From NCBI GenBank assembly GCA_045599325.1, contig JAZRVT010000015.1, positions 40,727 to 104,726 on the forward strand: 64,000 nucleotides of DNA, read 5' to 3'. Below the pieces are notes generated by a model. The model searched no databases. It was not told where the DNA came from and saw only the letters and a program-made list of their open reading frames with translations. Below are positions 1 to 7,872 of the stretch, piece after piece (within the stretch, counting starts at the first letter, position 1; every line of letters begins with the position of its first letter). This stretch comes from Cacconaster sp045599325 (GTDB lineage Bacteria > Bacteroidota > Bacteroidia > Bacteroidales > UBA932). Position numbers and translations under genes: made by a program.

Positions 1-858
1 GATGTATGGGAGCGGAGTTACGGATTTCCAGTATCCGTCGTAGTCCGGGTGCTCGATGATGTTGGTCCAGAACGGGTAGTAGCGGGCGAGGATGGAGTCG
101 TTGCCGACAGCGTGGATGATTTTGTTGGTGGTCAGAAGCTTGTAATAGTAATCGAACTTGCTCTCTCCGTAGTCGATTCCCGGGTCATACGGCTCCTCGG
201 CGTTGGCCTCGCGGCTGGAGAAGATGAACTGGCCGAAATCGTCGGTGTCAAGGAGCATATAGGCTCCGTTGTGGTGGATGTCATCTCCGATGAACCAGTC
301 GCCGATAGGGGCCTGCGGAGAGGCGGCCTTCAGCGCAGGGTGGCCGCAGAGGGCGGCTGCTGTGGAGTAGTAGCCCGGGTAGGAGATGCCGCATATTCCG
401 ACATTGCCGTTGTTCGGAGTGTTGTGGATGAGCCATTCGATTGCATCGTAGGCGTCAGTGATGTCGTTGACATCCCCGCTGAAAGGACGGATGTTCTCAT
501 AGACCCCCTCGCTGTGATGGCGTCCGCGGACATCCTGGTAGACGACGATATAGTTGTGCTTCGTGAATTCCCGCATCTCCCCTGTGAAGAGGTCGGCGCT
601 CCTGAATCCGTCACCGTACGGCGCACATCCGTAAGGGGTGCGGCGCATAATTATCGGCCGGCCTTCACCGCACTCCAGCGGCTGGTAGATGGTGGTGTGA
701 AGTTTGATTCCGTCGCGCATCGGTATCATAACCTCCCGCTTGAAATAGCCGTTTTCTACTGGCGCAGGCTGGAAGATGCCGTTGTCTGCCGGGCTCTGTG
801 CTGAAAGAGAGAGGGTTGCCAGCAGCGCTGTGAACAAGGTGGATAAGAAGCGTTTCAT
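1..858 (-). CDS. CocE/NonD family hydrolase (partial, N-terminal part)
   Basis: Only the first 286 codons are present; the gene continues beyond the left edge. An N-terminal signal peptide (hydrophobic 7-19, ending SLSAQ) predicts export to the periplasm or surface. The alpha/beta-hydrolase core is recognisable: RTPYG near 73-77, YQDVRG near 107-112, and the nucleophile elbow GISYPG at 157-162 with Ser159. This is the pattern of the X-Pro dipeptidyl-peptidase S15 / cocaine esterase-like family, which cleaves acyl-ester or peptide bonds by a Ser-Asp-His triad. The Asp, the His and the usual C-terminal jelly-roll lie outside the window, so the substrate cannot be guessed. It starts 11 nt after the ispG stop and is probably the distal gene of that operon. 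Confidence 0.85.
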   Translation of the reverse strand, partial: MKRFLSTLFTALLATLSLSAQSPADNGIFQPAPVENGYFKREVMIPMRDGIKLHTTIYQPLECGEGRPIIMRRTPYGCAPYGDGFRSADLFTGEMREFTKHNYIVVYQDVRGRHHSEGVYENIRPFSGDVNDITDAYDAIEWLIHNTPNNGNVGICGISYPGYYSTAAALCGHPALKAASPQAPIGDWFIGDDIHHNGAYMLLDTDDFGQFIFSSREANAEEPYDPGIDYGESKFDYYYKLLTTNKIIHAVGNDSILARYYPFWTNIIEHPDYDGYWKSVTPLPYI

Positions 859-869
859 ATGGTCAAAGT

Positions 870-2156
870 CTATTTTCTGTCAGATTCGATGAGTTCGAGA
901 AGGCGGTCTATGGCCTCTTCCTGAGGGATCCCCCTAAGTACGGGCTCCTTGCTGCGGTAGAGGGTCACGTGGCCGCGCCCTTCTCCGACATAGCCGTAGT
1001 CGGCGTCAGCCATCTCGCCGGGGCCGTTGACGATGCAGCCCATCACTGCAATCTTCACTCCCGCAAGATGCGAGGTGCGGCGCTTTACCTCATTGAAGGT
1101 GCTCTCGAGATTGTAGAGGGTGCGTCCGCAGCCCGGGCAGGCAATGTATTCTGGCGATGTGAAGCGGCGGCGGCAGGCCTGGAGAAGGTTGTTCCGGAAA
1201 CCTTCTGCCTCATCAGCCTCCAGCGGCCTTCCGGCGATTCTGCAGCCGGAAAGGTCGATGTCGTCGATTCTCTTCGCCAGCAGGTCAGGACCCCACAGGC
1301 AGGATGCCTTTATGATGAACCCGTTCCAGTCGGAGGCCTCTACGGGCTCACGGGGATCTGCAATTGCAGAGAGTATCTCCCGTCCTGCAGCAATCTCATT
1401 CACAGGGTTTTCGGTGAGAGAGACCCTGATGGTGTCACCGATGCCCTCCCTGAGCAGCGATCCGATGCCTACGGCGGACTTGATGCGCCCCTGGTCGCCG
1501 TTGCCGGCTTCAGTGACTCCCAGATGCATAGGGAAGAGCATCCCGAGTTCGTCTGCCATAGCCTGATGGAGCAGACGGTACGCCTCAGTCATCACGATGG
1601 TGTTGCTGGCCTTGAGAGAGACAGCCACCATCCTGAAATCCTGCCTGCAGCACATCCTCAGCCATTCCATCACCGCCTCCTTCATCGCCAGCGGAGTGTT
1701 GCCGTAGAGGGAGGTGATGCGCTCACCTAGCGAGCCGTGGTTGAGACCGATGCGGATTGCGGTGCCGTTGCGGCGGCAGAGTCCGATCAGTTCGTCGAAC
1801 TTCTCGCAGGCGACCTCGTGCTGTTTCGCAAAGTTGCCCGGGTTGATGCGGACCTTGTCCGCCACAGATGCGGCGGCAAGCGCCACGTCGGCTGAAAAGT
1901 GCACGTCCGCAACAAGAGGCGTCATTATCCCTTCAGCGTGAAGGCGGGCCTTTATCCTGTCAAGCGCCTCGACCTCACGCAGTCCCTGCGTGGTCAGGCG
2001 GATGATGTCAGCACCCGCTTCCGCCATGGCCCTGCACTGAGCCACTGAGGCTTCGACATCATCGGTCGAAGTGTTGCACATTGTCTGGACGGATACTGGA
2101 GCCCCGCCTCCGATCGGGAGACGGCCGGCTATGTTGAAAGATACTTTTTCTACCAT
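870..2156 (-). CDS. ispG: 4-hydroxy-3-methylbut-2-en-1-yl diphosphate synthase (IspG/GcpE)
   Basis: Seventh step of the MEP isoprenoid pathway: reductive conversion of MEcPP to HMBPP on a [4Fe-4S] cluster in the cytoplasm. The N-terminal TIM barrel shows SVQTM (22-26), ADVHF (83-87) and RINPGN (103-108). The C-terminal cluster domain has CPGC (Cys340, Cys343), GCIVNGPGE (Cys374, Glu381) and DYGYVG. Length is 428 aa. Between the barrel and the CPGC motif lies about 60 extra residues (268-330) compared with the short E. coli type (about 370 aa). That is far less than the large middle domain of many Bacteroidales enzymes (about 600 aa), so the insert looks reduced. The start overlaps the end of the upstream barrel-protein gene by 7 nt, indicating translational coupling. 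Confidence 0.96.
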   Translation of the reverse strand: MVEKVSFNIAGRLPIGGGAPVSVQTMCNTSTDDVEASVAQCRAMAEAGADIIRLTTQGLREVEALDRIKARLHAEGIMTPLVADVHFSADVALAAASVADKVRINPGNFAKQHEVACEKFDELIGLCRRNGTAIRIGLNHGSLGERITSLYGNTPLAMKEAVMEWLRMCCRQDFRMVAVSLKASNTIVMTEAYRLLHQAMADELGMLFPMHLGVTEAGNGDQGRIKSAVGIGSLLREGIGDTIRVSLTENPVNEIAAGREILSAIADPREPVEASDWNGFIIKASCLWGPDLLAKRIDDIDLSGCRIAGRPLEADEAEGFRNNLLQACRRRFTSPEYIACPGCGRTLYNLESTFNEVKRRTSHLAGVKIAVMGCIVNGPGEMADADYGYVGEGRGHVTLYRSKEPVLRGIPQEEAIDRLLELIESDRK

Positions 2157-2836
2157 AAGTGCACGAACAGCGAGGCGCTGAACATTATGTTTGTCGGATA
2201 GGTGAACATCCAGTAGATGTCACTGTACTTGTTTGTATGGTACATACTTGCGAAGGACCTCTTGTAGCATCCTTCCAGCTGGATCTCGAAAGGGTTGAAC
2301 ACCACCGCAATGCCCGCACCGCCGACGATGCCGTAGTCATAGCGCTGGTCGTATCTGTCAAATCCGCCCTCCCTGTCGGTGGAAAGCCGGTATCCTCCAT
2401 AGGCACCGACGTCCACCAGGAGCCTGAATATTGAGAAGTCTATCTTGAACTGTGAGATTAAAGGCACTTCGACCATTTCGCAGATCTCCCCGTAGCCGGA
2501 AAGCTCGGAGGCGTAACCTTCGTATCCGTGCTTCAGCCCTGTCTGGAGGCCGAAGTTGAAAAGCTTGTCCCAAAGCGCGTGATAGTAAGTGTAGAGCACT
2601 GATATGTTGTTGTAGGTCAGGACTCTTGATTCCCTGAGGCTCGGCTGCGTCGATATTCCGCTCAAGTTGACTCCGTATTTGACTCCGACCATATGGATGC
2701 TCTTGAACTGCTTCGGAGGGGCGACCGTGTCGATCGACGCGAAGTCATCGGGCATCTCTGTGATGAAGGAATAGTCCTGGGCGCGTGCAGTGAGAACTGT
2801 CAGGAGCAGCGCCAGTGAAACGATTGCCTTTCTCAT
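2150..2836 (-). CDS. Outer-membrane beta-barrel protein (PorT-like family)
   Basis: A 228-aa protein with a clear signal peptide (MRKAIVSLALLLTVLTARAQ). The rest is rich in alternating hydrophobic/aromatic strands (for example GVKYGVNLSG, YHALWDKLFNFGLQTGLKHG, YGIVGGAGIAVVFN) and ends in a short strand terminating in Trp, which is typical of a small outer-membrane barrel. In Bacteroidota such PorT-like proteins are common and mostly uncharacterised. It lies between ispG (7-nt overlap) and the Ig-like lipoprotein gene (4-nt overlap), so all three are probably co-translated. No specific ligand or catalytic motif is visible; the function is unassigned. Confidence 0.7.
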   Translation of the reverse strand: MRKAIVSLALLLTVLTARAQDYSFITEMPDDFASIDTVAPPKQFKSIHMVGVKYGVNLSGISTQPSLRESRVLTYNNISVLYTYYHALWDKLFNFGLQTGLKHGYEGYASELSGYGEICEMVEVPLISQFKIDFSIFRLLVDVGAYGGYRLSTDREGGFDRYDQRYDYGIVGGAGIAVVFNPFEIQLEGCYKRSFASMYHTNKYSDIYWMFTYPTNIMFSASLFVHLW

Positions 2837-4653
2837 CGGAAGAGTTCTCCTATGTTAATGGTCTGCTCGATCTCAGAAGACTCCGGGATACTGATCACCT
2901 GAGTCTCAGGAGTGTCACCGTAGAAACGCACCTTTTCCGGCTGTCTTCTCTCCAGCAGGTTCCCGGAGTCCAGATAGCCGTTTCCGTTGAGGTCCTGGGT
3001 CATTCGGATCTTATATTCTCCCGCTGCAAGATATTTGAACACAACCTTGCCGTCCCTGTCTACTTTTTCGGATCTGACGGCGTTGCCGTTCTTTGCATCA
3101 GTCAGGTCGAGGATGTAGATGTTGTCGACATTCCTGACATCCACTGTTATCGTGCTGAGAGTCTCCGACTGCGGAATCTGGAACTTGACCTCCTCCTTGC
3201 CGTTCCTCAGTCCGTCGAGGTTGACGAATGCCCCTAAAGGAAGGATGAAGGAGTAGTCATATCCCTTTACCATCGCCTCCTTCGGCTTGAGGATGTATGC
3301 CCTTACATCCTTAGGGTCATTCTCCATAGTATATTCCTTGATGAACTCCTGCCCCTTGGCGTTGGCCATCTTCAGGACTATGGAGTCCCGGATGATCTTC
3401 ACGATCGGGGTCGCGCAGGAGATTCTGACACCTTCTTTCTCAACGGTCTCGTTCTTGACGTCGACAGAGAGCTTGAAGACAGTGTCGCGGGCCTGTTTCG
3501 GCTTGCTCTTTCCGGCAGGACCCGGCAGGGAGGCCGTGGCTGCATCTTCATCTTCCTTGACGGGGAGAGACAGATTCTCGACTGCTTCAGAAAGGTTTCC
3601 CGTGGAGTCGGTCTTCATATAATTGAGCCTTATGAGGAGACTGTCAGGCAGCCTGTAGTCCACATTGAACCAGAAGTCGAGGCTGTCGCGTGTCTGGTTG
3701 TACTGAGTGATGACCTTTTCGGGGTCGATTCCTGTGAACTCGATGGAGTTTATCCGGACATTGGCGGCGCTGAACTTCAGGAATGCGCTCTTGTTGGTCT
3801 TGCGCCCGCTGTTCTGAAGATACTGCACCGACTGCAGCTCCTTGAAGGTGTTGAGGGTGACCATCGGCACGCGGGCCTTGCATTCGAGGGTGTCCTTCAT
3901 CCTGAAAGACTTCAGTTCATAGATAGAGTCGCGGACCACGGCTTCAGGTGTGAAGAGTGAGTCGCAGAATCCTATCTGGTCGGTGTCCGGGTTGTATCTG
4001 TAGTCCATATCCTCATCCGTGTAGGCGTAGATTCTGTACGGTACAGACTTGACTGCGCGTATGGTGAAGAAACCCCAGTCATCCGTCTTGGCGGCTGCGT
4101 CAGGATACTCCGTGAAGCAGAGAGAGTCCGGGTGCTCACATCCCCGGTCGGCGTAGGCCGCCACCAGCATCCCCTTTACAGGCTGCAGGGTCTGGTTGTC
4201 CGACACCGAACCGGTGAAGTAGACCGAATCGATGGTCTCTCCGGTCGAGAAAGTGTAGACAAGCCTGTCAGCAAGGTTGCCTTCGTTGTTGTCAACGAGC
4301 GCGTTCCCGAAATCGATGGTATATGTCTGGTTCTCCTTGAGAGTGTCCTGGAGAGTGACCACAATGTTCTTCCCCTTGACCTTCGCTATCGGGCGGCGCC
4401 TGGTAGGAGGGGAAAGGAGTATGTCAGTGGCGGTCTTCACGACAGTGTATTCGTCATACAGGATGGTGACTTTCCCTTCTGTGACGGGGAACGAGGTTGT
4501 CCTCTCTTCAGGCGTGATTTTCAGCAGCACAGGGGGCAGTGTGTCCTTCGGACCTCCGCTCGGAGGCGTCGAGGTGTTGGCGCACGAGTGGCTGAAAAGG
4601 CAGCCTGCCGTGAACAGTATCAGCAATATGGCGGTTATCGCAGTTCTTCTCAT
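2833..4653 (-). CDS. Ig-like domain lipoprotein (Big_5-type), hypothetical
   Basis: A 606-aa secreted protein. The N-terminus is hydrophobic with two candidate lipobox cysteines (Cys18 in FTAGC and Cys24 in SHSC), followed by a Pro/Gly/Ser-rich linker. Residues about 40-135 have the pattern of the bacterial Ig-like fold found near the start of many Bacteroidota surface lipoproteins (DTLPPVLLKITPEE, then TYTIDFGNALVDNNEGN and YTFSTG). Next comes a carboxypeptidase-regulatory-like segment (FTGSVSDNQTLQPVKGMLV) and a C-terminal module (EYKIRMTQDLNGNGYLDSG) resembling a prealbumin-like repeat. No enzyme motif is seen. It sits 7 nt downstream of rel. A structural envelope role is inferred from fold and context only. 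Confidence 0.75.
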   Translation of the reverse strand: MRRTAITAILLILFTAGCLFSHSCANTSTPPSGGPKDTLPPVLLKITPEERTTSFPVTEGKVTILYDEYTVVKTATDILLSPPTRRRPIAKVKGKNIVVTLQDTLKENQTYTIDFGNALVDNNEGNLADRLVYTFSTGETIDSVYFTGSVSDNQTLQPVKGMLVAAYADRGCEHPDSLCFTEYPDAAAKTDDWGFFTIRAVKSVPYRIYAYTDEDMDYRYNPDTDQIGFCDSLFTPEAVVRDSIYELKSFRMKDTLECKARVPMVTLNTFKELQSVQYLQNSGRKTNKSAFLKFSAANVRINSIEFTGIDPEKVITQYNQTRDSLDFWFNVDYRLPDSLLIRLNYMKTDSTGNLSEAVENLSLPVKEDEDAATASLPGPAGKSKPKQARDTVFKLSVDVKNETVEKEGVRISCATPIVKIIRDSIVLKMANAKGQEFIKEYTMENDPKDVRAYILKPKEAMVKGYDYSFILPLGAFVNLDGLRNGKEEVKFQIPQSETLSTITVDVRNVDNIYILDLTDAKNGNAVRSEKVDRDGKVVFKYLAAGEYKIRMTQDLNGNGYLDSGNLLERRQPEKVRFYGDTPETQVISIPESSEIEQTINIGELFR

Positions 4654-4660
4654 TTCATTC

Positions 4661-6889
4661 TCAGTTGATTTCAGTTCTGCTGACAGTCTCGATGCCTCTG
4701 ATCTTCGAGATGGACTTCATCATCTTCTCGAGGTCGTCAGTGTTGTGGACATAGAGGTCTATGGTTCCCTCAAAGATCTCGTCGTGCGCCTCGATCGTGA
4801 TGCGCCTGATGTTGACGCCCAGCACAAGGGAGATGACACGGGTCACGTCGTTGAGGATTCCGACGCGGTCGATGCCTGTCAGCGAAATCCTTGCCAGATA
4901 GGACATCATGAAGTGCTTGCTCCATTTGGCGGAGATGATCCTGTGCCCTTCCTTGGATGCGAGTCTCACGGCCTCAGGACAGCTCTTCTTGTGTATGGTC
5001 ACAGTGCCGTCGTCCTCGCGGAATGCAACTACATTGTCGCCCGGGATAGGGGAGCAGCACTCGGCGATCGAGAATGAGACGGTGCCCTCCTCGGGGTTCT
5101 CCTCCAGCATGAACTCACGCTTCTTGTCGATGTTGTCGCTGGCCCTCGGGTTGAGCAGTTTGATGCCCCACATCTGCACGCTCCTTCTCTCGGTATTGGT
5201 CTTGAGCGCCTTGTCGAGGTCAGAGAGGTCGATGAGCCCGACGCCTATCTTGTTGTAGAATTCATCCTTTGTACCTGAGTTGTAGTAGGCGCAGAGCTTC
5301 TTGATGACGCGGCTGCGCTCAGAGATGTTCCTTTCGTCAAGCATACTGTCAAGCAGATGCATTCCGTCCTTGATGGCGTTCTTCTTGTCAGCCTTCAGGA
5401 AGTCCATCACAAAGTTGCGGGCGCGACCTGTCTTGAGGAAGTTCATCCACTCGCGCTTCGGCGAGCCGCTTTCGGAGGAGATGATCTCCACCTGGTCGCC
5501 ATTGGAGAGCACATATGAGAGCGGCACCAGCTTCTGGTTCACCTTGGCCGCAATGGCGTGGTTTCCGACTTCGGTATGGATGCTGTATGCGAAGTCAAGT
5601 GCCGTGGCCCCTTTCTGCAGGCTTCTGGATTCTCCTTTCGGCGTGAAGACGTAGATGTCGGACATTATCAGCTCATTCTGGAACTTGTCCAGGAACTGCG
5701 CGGCATCGATTTCCGGGTTCTCGAGAGTCTGTCGTACCTGATTCAGCCAGTTCTCTATCTGGCTTTCGCTCTCGTTCGGGTTGCCGGCGTTCTTATATAT
5801 CCAGTGGGCTGCCACTCCGCGTTCTGCAATGGAGTTCATCCTTTCGGAGCGTATCTGGACCTCGACCCAGTTGCCGCTTGCACTCATCGCTGTGAGGTGG
5901 AGCGCCTCGTAGCCGTTGGCCTTCGGCTTGTCAACCCAGTCACGGGTGCGGTCAGGCTTGTATTTGTAGAGACCGGTTATCATTGCGAAGATGTACCAGC
6001 ACTGCTCTCTTTCAGTGTAATCCTGACGTGCTTCGAAGATTATTCTGACTGCATAGATGTCAAAGATCTGCTCAAACGGGATATTCTTGGTATTCATCTT
6101 GTTCCAGATTGAATACGGGGTCTTCAGCCGTTTGAGTATGGTATATTTGTAGCCGGCCTTGTCCAGTTCTGCAGCGATAGGGGTTATGAATTCTTCAATC
6201 GCCTCGGCTTTCTCCGTCATAATCGAGTTGAGCTTCTTCTCGATGTCCCGGTATGCGTCAGGCTCACGGTACTGGAGCCAGATGTTCTCCATCTCGGACT
6301 TGATGCTGTAGAGACCGAGCCTGTGGGCGAGCGGGATGAATATGTACATTGTCTCGCTGAGAATCTTGTCACGCTTGTATTCAGGCATGAACTGGATGGT
6401 GCGGACATTGTGGAGGCGGTCTGCGAGCTTTATGAGGATGATTCTGACATCATCGTTGAGGGTGATGAGAATCCTTTTGAAATTCTCCGCCTGCAGCGAG
6501 CTCTTGCCGCTCCGGCTTTCATTGTCAAGTGCGGTCTTGATCTTTGTAAGGCCGTCCACCAGCGATGCGATCTTCTCTCCGAAGAGCCTCTGGATGTCCT
6601 CGACAGTGTATTCGGTATCCTCCACCACATCGTGGAGCAGGGCGGCGCAGATCGATTTGCAGCCGAGGCCGATCTCATCCACAACAATCTTGGCGACTGC
6701 GATGGGATGAAGCATATATGGTTCCCCGGAACGCCTCCTGACATCCTTGTGAGCCTCGTTGGCAAACTCGAAAGCCTTGAGCACCAGCTGGTACTGCTCT
6801 TCATCGGCGCAGCGTTTACGGCTTGCGGCCTTCAGACCTTCGAATTCCCGGTCGATAAGTTTATAGTCTTCTTCAGTAAACATCAGCAC
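4661..6889 (-). CDS. rel: Bifunctional (p)ppGpp synthetase/hydrolase (Rel/SpoT)
   Basis: Long RSH enzyme of 742 aa, the usual size. The hydrolase domain keeps its HD motif (LLHDVVED; His86, Asp87, Glu90, Asp91) plus LADRLHNVRT. The synthetase domain has RLKTPYSIWNKM and the GYEALHLT motif, so both activities are predicted. A TGS domain follows (VFTPKGE...GATALDFAYSIHTEVGN), then a conserved Cys-Cys zinc-finger-like stretch (AECCSPIPGD) and a C-terminal ACT domain (LTGIDRVGILNDVT). It makes and degrades the stringent-response alarmone in the cytoplasm. An in-frame ATG two codons further in is an alternative start. Its start overlaps the end of the BrkB-family gene by 7 nt. Confidence 0.96.
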   Translation of the reverse strand: MLMFTEEDYKLIDREFEGLKAASRKRCADEEQYQLVLKAFEFANEAHKDVRRRSGEPYMLHPIAVAKIVVDEIGLGCKSICAALLHDVVEDTEYTVEDIQRLFGEKIASLVDGLTKIKTALDNESRSGKSSLQAENFKRILITLNDDVRIILIKLADRLHNVRTIQFMPEYKRDKILSETMYIFIPLAHRLGLYSIKSEMENIWLQYREPDAYRDIEKKLNSIMTEKAEAIEEFITPIAAELDKAGYKYTILKRLKTPYSIWNKMNTKNIPFEQIFDIYAVRIIFEARQDYTEREQCWYIFAMITGLYKYKPDRTRDWVDKPKANGYEALHLTAMSASGNWVEVQIRSERMNSIAERGVAAHWIYKNAGNPNESESQIENWLNQVRQTLENPEIDAAQFLDKFQNELIMSDIYVFTPKGESRSLQKGATALDFAYSIHTEVGNHAIAAKVNQKLVPLSYVLSNGDQVEIISSESGSPKREWMNFLKTGRARNFVMDFLKADKKNAIKDGMHLLDSMLDERNISERSRVIKKLCAYYNSGTKDEFYNKIGVGLIDLSDLDKALKTNTERRSVQMWGIKLLNPRASDNIDKKREFMLEENPEEGTVSFSIAECCSPIPGDNVVAFREDDGTVTIHKKSCPEAVRLASKEGHRIISAKWSKHFMMSYLARISLTGIDRVGILNDVTRVISLVLGVNIRRITIEAHDEIFEGTIDLYVHNTDDLEKMMKSISKIRGIETVSRTEIN

Positions 6890-7869
6890 TCTTGTTTTTC
6901 CTGATCAAACCTGCCCGCCTCACCGAGACCGCGCTCCCGGGCCTCCAGTACGTCAACTTGGGTGAACCCGCGGGACAGGGTGGCCCCATAGAGTATTATC
7001 TGCCAGCATAGGTTCATCCAGATCATAAAGAGTGGAATGAAGGCCAGAGCACCGTAGACGGCGTTCAGGCGGGTGACCATCAGCTGGGTTCCCAGATAGA
7101 GATATTGAAGGCCCACGAACAGCGCGCCGGCTATCAGGGCGGCCCTGAGAGCTGATCCGTAGCGGACGCGGGTCTGCGGGATGAACTTGTACATTGCCGA
7201 AAGGGCCATCGCCACGATGCCGTAGAGGGCGAGCCAGAAGAGGTTCGTGGTTATGAAGCTGAATGCCCCGAGCCTGCCGTCGATCAGCCCTATGAACCTG
7301 ACATAGTAGATCCACCCGGAGAGGAAGAGCACCAGCACGAACGGCGTCATCAGCATTATGCTGAACCATAGGAGTATGCGCTTCCAGAGCTTGCGTGAGT
7401 TGCGGACTCTCCATATCCTGTTGAACGCCGTTTCGATGTTGATCATCAGCCAGAGTATCGTCCAGACGAATGCACCGAAGGAGATCCATCCGAAGAGTCC
7501 GCTCCTGGTGGTGTCCACAATCTTGGTGGCGTATTTCATTATCACGTCTATCAGCTGGTTGCTGGTCGGGAAGGAGGCGATCAGGTCGGTATAGAGGATC
7601 TCGTCCAGGCCGAAACCTTTGGAGACGAAGAGTATCACCGCAGCCATAGGGATGAAGGCGAGGGTGGTGAACCGGCTGAGGGCTATGGCCTCGCGTCCGA
7701 TGCGCCCGTTGGTGAAACCTCTGAAAGAGAGGATCACGGCCTTGAGATATCTCGCGCCGCGCTGCTTCGCCTTGCTGAAGGTGCTGAAGTCGAGCACCCA
7801 GAGGTCCTTTGTAAGGAACCTCACGATGCTCAGGACCCACTCCTTGATTCTGGCGAAGAACAGTCTCAT
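6883..7869 (-). CDS. YihY/BrkB family inner-membrane protein
   Basis: A 328-aa protein with about six transmembrane helices (for example 70-87, 125-145, 166-190, 207-227, 245-262, 270-295 by eye). The conserved BrkB/YihY (formerly 'RNase BN') pattern is visible: RIWRVRNSRKLWKRI, FLPQTRVR-like KFIPQTRVR, YGALAFIPLFMIWMNLCWQIILYGA. The family lies in the cytoplasmic membrane; its transport function is unproven, and the old RNase BN label is a historical mis-assignment. It is shorter than many Bacteroidales homologues (about 430 aa), lacking their C-terminal soluble extension and ending in a charged tail. It lies 3 nt after ligA and overlaps rel. Confidence 0.88.
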   Translation of the reverse strand: MRLFFARIKEWVLSIVRFLTKDLWVLDFSTFSKAKQRGARYLKAVILSFRGFTNGRIGREAIALSRFTTLAFIPMAAVILFVSKGFGLDEILYTDLIASFPTSNQLIDVIMKYATKIVDTTRSGLFGWISFGAFVWTILWLMINIETAFNRIWRVRNSRKLWKRILLWFSIMLMTPFVLVLFLSGWIYYVRFIGLIDGRLGAFSFITTNLFWLALYGIVAMALSAMYKFIPQTRVRYGSALRAALIAGALFVGLQYLYLGTQLMVTRLNAVYGALAFIPLFMIWMNLCWQIILYGATLSRGFTQVDVLEARERGLGEAGRFDQEKQEC

Positions 7870-7872
7870 ATC

